From Tannerella sp. (lineage in GTDB: Bacteria > Bacteroidota > Bacteroidia > Bacteroidales > Tannerellaceae), in the NCBI GenBank assembly GCA_031282485.1, contig JAITDQ010000364.1:1-8952 (forward strand): a stretch of DNA of 8,952 nucleotides, written 5' to 3'. The position numbers and the translations under genes are program-made. The stretch's first letter is position 1, and the number at the start of each line of letters is the position of its first letter. Below the pieces are notes generated by a model, which was not told the origin of the DNA, searched no databases, and worked only from the letters and a program-made list of their open reading frames with translations. Positions 1 to 7,400 of this stretch are shown one piece after another.

Positions 1-1016
1 TGGTAGGCGCTGTTATTGTGCGGGATAATCTGATTATCGGCGAGGGTTTTCACCGCTGTTACGGGGAAGCGCACGCCGAAGTGAATGCCATTGCATCCGT
101 TCGCGATGAGGCTTTACTGCGCGACGCGACGATGTATGTCAGTCTTGAACCGTGTTCGCATTACGGGAAGACGCCGCCCTGCGCCAAACTTATCATACAA
201 AAAGGCATCCCGCGTGTGGTCGTCGCCTGTTTAGACCCTTTTCCCGAAATAGCCGGCCGGGGCGTTAAAATGTTATGCGACGCCGGCGTTGAGGTTGTTA
301 CCGGCGTCATGGAACAGGAAGCCGTCCGTTTGAACCGTTTTTTTATGACCCTGCATAAAAAACGGCGGCCTTATATCATCCTTAAATGGGCGCAGAGCGA
401 GGACGGCTTTTTAGACCGTAAAAGAAACGACCGTTCGGAAACGCCGGCGTTGCTGTCAACACCTGTTACGCGCATGATGGTACATAAACTGCGCTCGGAG
501 GTTCAGGCTATCATGGTGGGAACGAATACGGCCGTTCTCGACAATCCTTCGCTGACGGTGCGTTACTGGACGGGACGCTCGCCATTGCGCATCACGATAG
601 ACAATGACCTGCGCATCCCGGATAACGCCCGTCTGTTCGACGGCAATCACCCCGTACTTGTTTACCGGAAGCAGAACGGCAAAGACGGGCAAAACGGTGA
701 TTCCTTCCCGGGAAAAAACTATGTAATCATAGATGATTCCGCAGATATGGCGGAAAAGATCGCGGATGATTTATACAAACGGAACATCGGTTCGTTATTA
801 GTCGAAGGAGGGGCGCAGCTTCACCGTTCTTTTCTGGAAAAAGGTCTCTGGGACGAATTGATCGTGGAGACAGCTCCGGTAAGACTGGGCGGAGGCGTAC
901 CTGCCGTTGACTTCAGGCGTTATCCCGGCGTACGGCTGTCGGAAGCGAAGACCGTACCGTTTTTTTCGTCATGCAGCGGCAATTCTTCGTTAATAGAGGT
1001 GTATACGCATAATTGA
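1..1016 (+). CDS. ribD: Riboflavin biosynthesis protein RibD (bifunctional deaminase/reductase), 5' end cut by window edge
   Basis: RibD carries out two cytoplasmic steps of riboflavin synthesis: deamination of the pyrimidine intermediate made from GTP, then NADPH-dependent reduction of its ribose. The frame is already open at base 3 and reads VGAVIV, the conserved stretch near the RibD N-terminus, so the gene starts upstream. 337 residues are visible and roughly 25-30 are probably missing, including the first part of the deaminase domain. Counting from the GTG at 18 as residue 1, the zinc-binding deaminase signature is present: HAE at 19-21 and PCSHYGKTPPC at 45-55. The reductase domain follows from about 118, with KWAQSEDGF (123-131), VGTNTAVLDNPSLTVR (167-182) and the glycine pair of LVEGGAQL (261-268). 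The stop is TGA at 1014-1016. The GTG at 18 is an internal valine codon, not the start. The next gene begins 130 bases later behind its own promoter-like box, so ribD is probably a separate unit. Confidence 0.95.
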   Translation, partial: VGAVIVRDNLIIGEGFHRCYGEAHAEVNAIASVRDEALLRDATMYVSLEPCSHYGKTPPCAKLIIQKGIPRVVVACLDPFPEIAGRGVKMLCDAGVEVVTGVMEQEAVRLNRFFMTLHKKRRPYIILKWAQSEDGFLDRKRNDRSETPALLSTPVTRMMVHKLRSEVQAIMVGTNTAVLDNPSLTVRYWTGRSPLRITIDNDLRIPDNARLFDGNHPVLVYRKQNGKDGQNGDSFPGKNYVIIDDSADMAEKIADDLYKRNIGSLLVEGGAQLHRSFLEKGLWDELIVETAPVRLGGGVPAVDFRRYPGVRLSEAKTVPFFSSCSGNSSLIEVYTHN

Positions 1017-1036
1017 GTTCTTAAAAATAAAGTGTT

Positions 1037-1068
1037 TTACCCTAAAAATTAGGCGTCTTACCCTAAAA
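1037..1068. repeat. Two 11-bp direct repeats, TTACCCTAAAA, 21 bases apart
   Basis: TTACCCTAAAA occurs at 1037-1047 and again at 1058-1068. The start-to-start spacing is 21 bases, about two DNA helix turns. The first copy also overlaps a short inverted repeat, CCTAA-AAA-TTAGG, at 1041-1053. The pair lies roughly 45-80 bases upstream of the candidate -7 box of the DUF6242 gene, where an activator or repressor site could sit. The region is A/T-rich, so chance similarity is possible. No regulator is identified. Confidence 0.35.
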
Positions 1069-1114
1069 TAATATAAATAAATGTAGATATAGTGCCTAAT
1101 AAAAAAAATGTTCT

Positions 1115-1122
1115 TACTTTTG
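1115..1122 (+). promoter_or_regulatory. Candidate promoter -7 box (TACTTTTG) for the DUF6242 lipoprotein gene
   Basis: TACTTTTG exactly matches the Bacteroidota housekeeping -7 consensus TAnnTTTG. Transcription would begin near 1129, giving a leader of only about 18 bases, purine-rich and without a Shine-Dalgarno site. At the usual -33 distance there is only a poor match (GTG at 1092-1094 instead of TTG), so the call rests on the -7 box and its place in the gap. Confidence 0.5.
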
Positions 1123-1146
1123 CCCTCTCGAAAAAAGAAAAAATAG

Positions 1147-2499
1147 ATGAGAAAGTTTAAGTTTTGCGGATTGCTGATTGCAGGATTAGCGTGTTTAATG
1201 TTTTCTTGCCTTGGCGATGGTGATACGACGATTGATGATTGGAATCTTAGCAATGCACAAATATCTTCGTTCTCGCTGTCGAATGACTCGATAGCGGGTT
1301 TGTCTGATGTAACGTTTACGATAGACCAGGTGAACGGGAAGATATTCAACAGGGATTCCATGCCGTATGGAACGGTCATAAGTGAGAAAGTTTTTTGTTC
1401 CATGGAGTTTGAGATTGGCGTACTCGGAGTGCTTATGGTCAGCCAATCGACGGGTGATTCCGTATACTGGACATCCGACACCGATTCTGTAGACTTCTCG
1501 TCGCCCGTGTTGATCACGGTTTATCCTTATAACAACGTTTCTTCCAAGATATACGAGGCAAAAATCAATATCCACCAGGTCGATCCCGATTCCATGGCAT
1601 GGGAACTTTATTCCGGTTTGATTTCCGGAAAATCTTTTCAGGACATGAAAGTGATACTCTATGACGATGCTTATTATATGTATGTGTCGGAAGGGAATCT
1701 TTTTTATCTGTATAAAACGGATGAGGCGGATTTAAAAAATTGGACGGAGACGGCGTTGTCCGGTTTTCCCGGTAAAGCCGTGATATCCGGGATTACGGAA
1801 TGGGAAGGCGTGCTGTATGTGGTTGATACGGAGGGTTTACTGTACCGCTCTTCCGACGGACAGACGTGGTCGCAGGTTGTAAATGCTCCTTTTGTAAAAA
1901 CGCTGTTGGGCTTTGTACCGGAAAACCGTACCGGAAGCGAAGCCGTGTTATCCGCCATTTTGAAAGTAGACGAAACATTGCAGTTTGCCGCAATGAATAA
2001 AGATGCGGAATGGCGGACGGGAAGCGAAGTGCCCGCATCATTTCCGCTGTCCGGCTTCGGCACGTTGAATTACGAGATGATGTATCAGCCTTATCTGGCG
2101 GTATCTTCCGGCCGTGACGGCACGGGCACGCTGTCAAATGTCTTATGGTCGACGACGGATGGTCTGTTCTGGATTCCGGTTACAAAACAAGAGGCGACAT
2201 TTCCGGCATGTGAAGGCGCCGCGCTGTTTTATTATGATGATATGTTTTATGTGGCGGGAGGTATCGACGAATCGGGAACGGGGCTAAACGAACTCTATTA
2301 TTCGAAAGACAGAGGCGTCAGCTGGTGGCAGGATACGGTTCATGTAATGCCCGAAGATTACAGGAGAGGCTTTTCTTCGGTTGCAGTGGATAAAAATAAT
2401 TTTGTGCTGCTTTTCGGAGGAAAGGCGGCGAGAAATACGAATGTTTTGAACGAATTGTGGCGCGGACGGATTAACCGTCTCGGTTTCGGAAAAGATTAG
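1147..2499 (+). CDS. DUF6242-family putative lipoprotein with beta-propeller-like C-terminal region
   Basis: This 450-residue exported protein resembles the DUF6242 family of Bacteroidales, judged from its general plan and the N-terminal region (about 35-145, including FTIDQVNGKIFNRDSMPYGT). Its function is unknown. Residues 1-20 form a hydrophobic signal ending at Cys21 (LMFSC). The lipobox is not canonical because Met is at -3, but the glycine/acid stretch after the cysteine (LGDGD) resembles signals that send Bacteroidota lipoproteins to the cell surface. From about 150 the protein looks like a beta-propeller: Asp-box-like motifs occur at 235-241 (SSDGQTW), 336-342 (TTDGLFW) and 386-393 (SKDRGVSW), with kelch-like GG turns at 371-372 and 424-425. 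Asp-boxes are structural, so they do not imply sialidase activity. The start is the ATG directly before the signal peptide. The gene has its own promoter-like box and a possible terminator, so it is probably transcribed alone. A role in binding glycans or proteins at the surface is conjecture. Confidence 0.8.
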   Translation: MRKFKFCGLLIAGLACLMFSCLGDGDTTIDDWNLSNAQISSFSLSNDSIAGLSDVTFTIDQVNGKIFNRDSMPYGTVISEKVFCSMEFEIGVLGVLMVSQSTGDSVYWTSDTDSVDFSSPVLITVYPYNNVSSKIYEAKINIHQVDPDSMAWELYSGLISGKSFQDMKVILYDDAYYMYVSEGNLFYLYKTDEADLKNWTETALSGFPGKAVISGITEWEGVLYVVDTEGLLYRSSDGQTWSQVVNAPFVKTLLGFVPENRTGSEAVLSAILKVDETLQFAAMNKDAEWRTGSEVPASFPLSGFGTLNYEMMYQPYLAVSSGRDGTGTLSNVLWSTTDGLFWIPVTKQEATFPACEGAALFYYDDMFYVAGGIDESGTGLNELYYSKDRGVSWWQDTVHVMPEDYRRGFSSVAVDKNNFVLLFGGKAARNTNVLNELWRGRINRLGFGKD

Positions 2500-2517
2500 G
2501 CAAAAGACCGGAAGTCG

Positions 2518-2547
2518 GCGTAAAATATAATTTTATGCATCTTTTTT
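2518..2547 (+). terminator. Possible weak intrinsic terminator after the DUF6242 gene
   Basis: A 9-bp stem (2518-2526 with 2530-2538, including one G-U pair) closes on a 3-base loop (ATA). After three bases comes a run of six T (2542-2547). The shape and T-run fit a rho-independent terminator 18 bases after the stop codon. The stem is mostly A-T, so it would be weak. The same A/T-rich stretch could instead be a promoter remnant: TAATTTTA at 2528-2535 is one base off TAnnTTTG. Confidence 0.35.
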
Positions 2548-2591
2548 CGTTAGAAGGAAAGGTCAAAGGTTTTTTGTTAAACTAAGGAAAG

Positions 2592-3305
2592 ATGAATCTA
2601 ACTTTTTTTCGGCGAACAGGCTTTATTTTATTTATGTGTCTGTCTTTTTTCAAAACAGAGGCGCAGGAATATCTGTACGAAATAGGAGGTATGCTTGGGG
2701 GAGCGTTTTATATGGGCGATGCCAATAAAAATGCCGTGTTCAGGAATATGAACCCCTCGGCAAGCGTTTTGTTCCGTTACAATGCCAATTTCCGCGTCGC
2801 TTTTAAGGCGAATCTTGCCTGGGCGCGCGTTACCGGATCGACGAAAGGCCTTGAGAATGTTTTTCCCGACAATGCGCAGGCTGATTTCGACCGGAATGTG
2901 ATGGATCTGGGCGGACAGGCGGAATTTAATTTCTTCCCGTACAGCGATAAATATCCGTATCTGTACACGAAACGTATTGCACCGTATATATTGGGAGGCT
3001 TGGGACTGTCGGCCGCCCCCGGTAACGGAGGGACGTTTTTCAGCCCTCATATTTCGGTCGGTACGGGAGTTAAATATAAATTAAAAAACCGCATAAATAT
3101 TGGTGCGGAATGGTCTGTTCGCAAATTGTTCGGGGACGGGCTTGATGTAAACGGAGGAAATGACCTGCTGGACAATCCTTACAGGATAAGGAGCAGTCCC
3201 TGGAAAAATAAAGACTGGTACTCCATGTTGGCAATTTCGGTATCGTATGATTTCGGTCTTCGCGACTGTAATTGCAACAGGAAAGATATGAACGGAATAT
3301 ATTAG
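2592..3305 (+). CDS. DUF6089-family predicted outer-membrane beta-barrel protein
   Basis: This 237-residue protein matches my knowledge of DUF6089, an uncharacterised Bacteroidota family. A signal peptide covers about 1-24, with cleavage likely after TEA and before QEY. The mature part alternates aromatic and small residues in beta-strand fashion (YEIGGMLGGAFYMGDANK at 29-46, SASVLFRYN at 56-64, FRVAFKANLAW at 67-77, APYILGGLGLSA at 130-141, ISVGTGVKYKL at 154-164, RINIGAEWSVRKLF at 167-180, YSMLAISVSYDF at 210-221), as in small 8-strand outer-membrane barrels. After the last strand a short tail carries a Cys-x-Cys pair (Cys226, Cys228). The start ATG at 2592 has AGGA a few bases before it and begins the signal peptide. 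Its stop is 11 bases before the uppS ATG, and uppS is 3 bases before bamA, so the three are almost surely co-transcribed. I see no clear promoter in front of it. The location suggests a role in outer-membrane assembly, but function is unknown. Confidence 0.85.
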   Translation: MNLTFFRRTGFILFMCLSFFKTEAQEYLYEIGGMLGGAFYMGDANKNAVFRNMNPSASVLFRYNANFRVAFKANLAWARVTGSTKGLENVFPDNAQADFDRNVMDLGGQAEFNFFPYSDKYPYLYTKRIAPYILGGLGLSAAPGNGGTFFSPHISVGTGVKYKLKNRINIGAEWSVRKLFGDGLDVNGGNDLLDNPYRIRSSPWKNKDWYSMLAISVSYDFGLRDCNCNRKDMNGIY

Positions 3306-3316
3306 GCGTTGATAAA

Positions 3317-4063
3317 ATGTCATTGATAGGAGAAATAGATAAAAGTAAACTGCCGCAACATGTGGCTGTCATTATGGACGGGAACGGACGCTGGGCTAAA
3401 AGCCTCGGCCGGGATCGGAGCGAGGGACATCGTGAAGGCGTCGTCTCGGTGCGCAAGGTCGTGGAAGCCGCGGTTGCAATAGGGCTTAAATACCTGACCG
3501 TATATACTTTTTCTACGGAGAACTGGAGCCGCCCCGACGAAGAAGTCAAAGCGCTGATGTCCATTATGGTGGCGGCTATACACCGCGAAACGCCGGATTT
3601 GATGAAAAATAATGTCCGCTTAATGGCTATCGGAGATATGATGCGTTTGCCCGGCGACGTCCGCGACACACTGTCGGAATGTCTCGAAAAAACATCGGTC
3701 AATACCGGGACGACGCTGGTGCTGGCGCTTAGCTATTCTTCCCGGTGGGAAATCGTCCGGGCAACGAAATGCATAGCGGAAAGTGTACGGGAGGGAAAAA
3801 TTGATTCCGAAGACGTGGATGAAACGTTTTTTTCCTCATACCTTACAACACGTGACATCCCTGACCCTGACCTGCTGATAAGAACCGGCGGCGAAAAACG
3901 GATAAGCAATTTCCTGCTGTGGCAGCTGTCTTATGCGGAATTATATTTTACGGACATTTACTGGCCTGATTTCAGAGAGAATGAATTTTATGAATCCATA
4001 TTGTCTTACCAGCAAAGAGAGAGACGTTTCGGCAAGACAAGTGAGCAAATAACTAAATCCTGA
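3317..4063 (+). CDS. uppS: Undecaprenyl diphosphate synthase (cis-prenyltransferase)
   Basis: UppS adds isopentenyl diphosphate units to farnesyl diphosphate in cis, making the C55 lipid carrier used for peptidoglycan and surface polysaccharides. It acts in the cytoplasm at the inner membrane. Numbered from the ATG at 3317 (248 residues, normal family length), the catalytic motif MDGNGRWA is at 20-27 with Asp21. GHREG (37-41) holds the conserved histidine, FSTENWSRP (65-73) is the second block, and DPDLLIRTGGEKRISNF (183-199) contains the diphosphate-binding arginines (189, 195) and Glu193. The open frame extends upstream to a TTG at 3272, but that would overlap the preceding gene by 34 bases and add 15 residues not typical of the family, so I chose the ATG. 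It lies 11 bases after the DUF6089 stop and ends 3 bases before bamA, so translation of these genes may be coupled. All key residues are present. Confidence 0.96.
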   Translation: MSLIGEIDKSKLPQHVAVIMDGNGRWAKSLGRDRSEGHREGVVSVRKVVEAAVAIGLKYLTVYTFSTENWSRPDEEVKALMSIMVAAIHRETPDLMKNNVRLMAIGDMMRLPGDVRDTLSECLEKTSVNTGTTLVLALSYSSRWEIVRATKCIAESVREGKIDSEDVDETFFSSYLTTRDIPDPDLLIRTGGEKRISNFLLWQLSYAELYFTDIYWPDFRENEFYESILSYQQRERRFGKTSEQITKS

Positions 4064-4066
4064 AGT

Positions 4067-6823
4067 ATGGATAAAAAAATACTGTTACTTTTTACATTTT
4101 TGAGCGTTTCTTTTTGGGGATTATCGCAAAACGCCGACACCATACCACCGGTGGCGAACGTTGTTGCCGATACGACGATGTTGAATATTCAGGATACGAT
4201 TCCGGAAAGTGAAGTCCCGGAAATCACGTATATGTTTGTTCAAAAGAAATATAAAATCCAGGACATTAAAGTTAGCGGAGCTACTAACTACGACGATTTC
4301 GTGCTGATCGGATTCTCCGGTTTGAAGGTCGGCGATGAAGTAAGTGTCCCCGGCGATGAAATCACGGATGCCGTAAACCGTTTCTGGCGTCAGGGTTTGT
4401 TCTCCGACATAAAAATCCTTGCCTCGAAAATAGAGGACGACAAGGTATGGCTTGAAATACGCCTCCGACCGCGTCCCCGCATCTCGGAAATCAGCTATAA
4501 CGGCGTTAAAAAAGGCGAACGTACCGACCTCGATACAAGGCTGAACCTGCGTAAAGGCCACCAGATTACGCCCCACGTCATCGACCGGGCAAAAATACTC
4601 ATAAAAAAATATTTCGACGACAAAGGATTTAAAAACGTCGACGTGGACATTGTGGAAAAGCCTGTTCCCGGCAAGGACGGAGAAGTCGACATCAGCGTAA
4701 ATATCAATAAAAACGAGAAAACAAAAATACAGAAGATCTATTTCATCGGAAACGAAATGCTTACCGACTTCCAGCTCCGCAAGGCAATGAAGAAGACGAA
4801 TGAACGTTTTGACCTGAAGGAACGCTTCCGGAACAGCTGGCTCGAACTGTTCAGCACAAAAAAGTTTACGTCCGCAGAATACGATAATGACAAGAAAAAT
4901 CTTATTGATAAATATAACGAATTTGGATATCGTGACGCCGTTATCACGGCCGACAGCGTTGTGCCGTATAACGAAAAACGCGTTAATATTTACCTTTCGA
5001 TAGACGAAGGACAGAAATATTTTCTTAAAGACATCCGCTTCGTAGGTAATACGAAATATCCTTCCGACTATCTCGAAGCCGTGCTGAATATGAAGCCCGG
5101 GGATGTGTACAACCAGAAAAAACTCATAGATCGCATGTATTCGGACGAAGATGCGGTGATGAACGTATATTCGAATAACGGATATATGTTTGTGCAGGCC
5201 GATCCGGTGGAGGTCGACGTCAATAATGATTCCATCGCCCTTGAAGTGCGAATCGTGGAAGGCCCGCAAGCTACGATCAACAGAGTTGTCATCAACGGAA
5301 ACGACCGCCTGTACGAGGATATTGTCCGCCGGGAACTGCGTACGAAACCGGGCGATCTGTTCAGCCGCGACGCTTTGATGCGCTCCCTGCGCGAACTTGC
5401 GCAAATGGGACATTTTGACCCGGAAAACATGAAACCCGATTTCAGCACCAACCCCGATAACGGAACGGTAGACCTGATCTATAATCTTACGTCCAAAGCA
5501 AACGACCAGATCGAATTTTCTCTCGGCTGGGGACAGACGGGTATCATCGGTAAACTCGGACTGAAATTCACCAATTTCTCCATGAAGAATTTGATGAATA
5601 CGAAAACATATAAAGGTATCATCCCCCAGGGCGAAGGCCAGACGCTCAATATCAGCGGACAGACAAACGCCCAGTATTACCAGGCATACAGCGTTTCGTT
5701 CCTTGACCCCTGGTTTGGCGGCAAACGGCCGAACTCGCTGTCGCTCAGCGCATATTTCTCCCGGTATACGGATATAAACACCCGGTATTATAATCAAATG
5801 CAAAGCAATATGTACAACAGCCTTTACAGCAATCCTTATTATGGTTACGGTTACGGTTCGGGATACGGCTATGGATATGGTAGCGGCTATGGTTATGATT
5901 ATGGTAACTATTACGAAAGCGCTTATGATAAGAGCAAGTATATGCAGATTCTCGGCGTGTCCGCAGGATACGGTAAACGCCTCAACTGGCCGGATGACTA
6001 TTTCCAGTTTATGGCGACGCTGAATTATCAGGTGTATATGCTGAATAACTGGTCGAGCGCTTCTTATATGTTGGGCTTGTCGGAAAACGGTAACTATCAT
6101 GACGTTAATCTGGAGCTTGTTCTCCAGCGTAACTCGATTGACAATCCGCTTTATACGCGTTCCGGTTCGCAGTTCATGCTTTCGGGGACAACGACGCTGC
6201 CTTATTCGCTGTTCGACGGCAAGGATTATAAAAATATAACTTCCGATGCGGTAAAATATAAGCTGGTGGAATATTACAAGATGAGGTTCAAGAGTAAAGT
6301 GTTTATACCGCTCTTGCCTTTGCCGCAGTATGGCGGCCCGCAACGGACGCCGGTACTCATGTCGCGTGTTGAAGTCGGCTGGATTGGCGATTACAATCAA
6401 TACAAGAAGTCTCCGTTCGGAACTTTCTACGTGGGAGGCGACGGAATGACGGGCGGTTACAGCTATTATCAGGAAACGGTTGCGCTGCGGGGATACGATA
6501 ACGGTGCAATAGCCGGGAATAACACGGCGATGCCTAATGCCCGTGCATATTCGCGTCTGTCGCTCGAATTGCGCTACCCGCTTATACTCGAACCTTCCAG
6601 TACGATTTACGCACTTGTTTTCGGCGAAGCCGGAGATGCGTGGAACGGCATGTCCGATTTCAGTCCGTTTAACCTGAAACGTTCGGCCGGCGTCGGAGTA
6701 CGCATCTTCCTGCCCATGATCGGCCTTATGGGTATTGACTGGGCGTATGGATTCGACAGACCTTACGGTTCCAGTCAAAGAGGAGGCGGAAACTTCCACT
6801 TCATACTGGGACAGGAATTTTAA
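4067..6823 (+). CDS. bamA: BamA, Omp85-family outer-membrane beta-barrel assembly protein
   Basis: BamA is the central component of the BAM complex that folds and inserts beta-barrel proteins into the outer membrane. It has 918 residues, longer than the roughly 800 of E. coli BamA. In order: a signal peptide (about 1-20), a linker rich in acidic residues, Thr and Pro (21-60), five POTRA domains (about 63-137, 138-218, 221-316, 319-399, 402-478), then a 16-strand barrel from about 480. The conserved LRGY of the loop that folds back into the barrel is at 807-810, and the protein ends in Phe (ILGQEF), the usual terminal barrel signal. A Tyr/Gly-rich segment at 591-616 lies between the predicted fifth and sixth strands, hence in extracellular loop 3. 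The start ATG is 3 bases after uppS. From codon 20 to the stop the gene uses no TTA, CTA or TCA codon, which points to strong codon selection and leaves a very long open antisense frame. Confidence 0.96.
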   Translation: MDKKILLLFTFLSVSFWGLSQNADTIPPVANVVADTTMLNIQDTIPESEVPEITYMFVQKKYKIQDIKVSGATNYDDFVLIGFSGLKVGDEVSVPGDEITDAVNRFWRQGLFSDIKILASKIEDDKVWLEIRLRPRPRISEISYNGVKKGERTDLDTRLNLRKGHQITPHVIDRAKILIKKYFDDKGFKNVDVDIVEKPVPGKDGEVDISVNINKNEKTKIQKIYFIGNEMLTDFQLRKAMKKTNERFDLKERFRNSWLELFSTKKFTSAEYDNDKKNLIDKYNEFGYRDAVITADSVVPYNEKRVNIYLSIDEGQKYFLKDIRFVGNTKYPSDYLEAVLNMKPGDVYNQKKLIDRMYSDEDAVMNVYSNNGYMFVQADPVEVDVNNDSIALEVRIVEGPQATINRVVINGNDRLYEDIVRRELRTKPGDLFSRDALMRSLRELAQMGHFDPENMKPDFSTNPDNGTVDLIYNLTSKANDQIEFSLGWGQTGIIGKLGLKFTNFSMKNLMNTKTYKGIIPQGEGQTLNISGQTNAQYYQAYSVSFLDPWFGGKRPNSLSLSAYFSRYTDINTRYYNQMQSNMYNSLYSNPYYGYGYGSGYGYGYGSGYGYDYGNYYESAYDKSKYMQILGVSAGYGKRLNWPDDYFQFMATLNYQVYMLNNWSSASYMLGLSENGNYHDVNLELVLQRNSIDNPLYTRSGSQFMLSGTTTLPYSLFDGKDYKNITSDAVKYKLVEYYKMRFKSKVFIPLLPLPQYGGPQRTPVLMSRVEVGWIGDYNQYKKSPFGTFYVGGDGMTGGYSYYQETVALRGYDNGAIAGNNTAMPNARAYSRLSLELRYPLILEPSSTIYALVFGEAGDAWNGMSDFSPFNLKRSAGVGVRIFLPMIGLMGIDWAYGFDRPYGSSQRGGGNFHFILGQEF
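5843..5905 (+). repeat. Tyr/Gly octapeptide repeat (24-bp unit, about 2.6 copies) inside bamA
   Basis: The unit GYGYGSGY is encoded at 5843-5866 and 5867-5890, followed by a partial third copy, GYDYG, at 5891-5905 (BamA residues 593-613). The two full copies are identical in protein but differ at seven of eight codons, all by synonymous changes, including Ser TCG against Ser AGC. The segment maps to predicted extracellular loop 3 of the barrel. Flanking residues (NSLYSNPYY before it, NYYESAYDKS after it) are also rich in Tyr, Ser and Asn. Confidence 0.85.
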
Positions 6824-6828
6824 CTTTG
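6821..6828 (+). promoter_or_regulatory. Candidate -7 box (TAACTTTG) overlapping the bamA stop codon
   Basis: TAACTTTG exactly matches TAnnTTTG, and its first three bases are the bamA stop codon. Transcription would start near 6835 and give a leader of about 40 bases before the first skp gene. I find no TTG at the -33 distance, because bamA coding sequence occupies that position. The box could let the chaperone gene be transcribed apart from bamA, or it may be a chance match with co-transcription continuing from upstream. Confidence 0.4.
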
Positions 6829-6875
6829 CCGGATTATGGAAGTCTAAGAGAGGAAACATTTTAAATTATATAAGT

Positions 6876-7400
6876 ATGAAACGAGTATTTTTAATATTAA
6901 GTACGGTATTGTTTTGCTCACTGGCAACAACCACGATGGCGCAGAAATTTGCGCTTATAGATATGGAATATATATTAAAAAATATTCCGGCGTATGAAAT
7001 GACGAACGAACAGCTTAGCCGGCTTTCCGAAAAATGGCAGGGCGAGGTTGATGTATTGCTGCAGGAAGCGCAAAATATGTATAAAACGTATCAAAGCGAA
7101 CTTGTGTTTCTTTCCGCAGAGATGAAATCCAAACGCGAAGAAGAAATAATAAAGAAGGAACAGGAAGCGCAGGAACTGAAACGGAAGTATTTCGGAGCGG
7201 AAGGCGAACTGTACAAAAAGCGTGAAGCACTGATGAAACCGATTCAGGACGAGATTTATGAAGCCTGTAAGGCGATATCGGAAGACAAAGGATATCAGGT
7301 AATTATTGATCGCGCATCGGCAATGAACTTCATTATTTATGCTTCTCCGAAAATAGATATTAGTAATGAAGTTCTTGCAAAATTGGGATATTCAAAATAA
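6876..7400 (+). CDS. skp: Skp/OmpH-family periplasmic chaperone, first copy
   Basis: Skp (OmpH) proteins form periplasmic trimers that hold unfolded outer-membrane proteins on their way to BAM. This copy has 174 residues, a normal size. A signal peptide spans about 1-22 (cleavage TMA before QKF). A short beta segment follows (KFALIDMEYILKNIPAY, 24-40), then a long charged helical arm (about 43-135) rich in Glu, Lys and Gln, as expected for the coiled-coil tentacles. It closes with a C-terminal beta part (GYQVIID at 139-145, NFIIYASPKIDIS at 151-163). The frame is open further upstream into bamA, but the ATG at 6876 opens the signal peptide and is the only sensible start. It follows bamA by 52 bases and precedes a second, diverged copy. 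The leader before the ATG is A/T-rich with no Shine-Dalgarno site. Confidence 0.93.
   Translation: MKRVFLILSTVLFCSLATTTMAQKFALIDMEYILKNIPAYEMTNEQLSRLSEKWQGEVDVLLQEAQNMYKTYQSELVFLSAEMKSKREEEIIKKEQEAQELKRKYFGAEGELYKKREALMKPIQDEIYEACKAISEDKGYQVIIDRASAMNFIIYASPKIDISNEVLAKLGYSK

Noticed and set aside
990..1575. Minus-strand open frames across the ribD-DUF6242 gap
   Set aside because: They overlap a well-supported lipoprotein gene and have no recognisable domain. Part of their length is translated A/T-rich spacer (runs of Phe, Ile and Tyr).
3272..3316. Upstream TTG start for uppS
   Set aside because: It would overlap the end of the DUF6089 gene and add 15 residues not typical of UppS. The ATG at 3317 gives the normal length.
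4121..6859. 912-codon open frame on the minus strand opposite bamA
   Set aside because: It is in codon register with bamA and stays open only because bamA lacks TTA, CTA and TCA codons. Its translation is a low-information mix of Ile, Val, His and Arg with no recognisable domain, and bamA itself is certain.
6735..6875. N-terminal extension of the first skp gene into bamA
   Set aside because: A start at 6735 would bury the signal peptide 47 residues into the protein. The ATG at 6876 begins a normal signal peptide.
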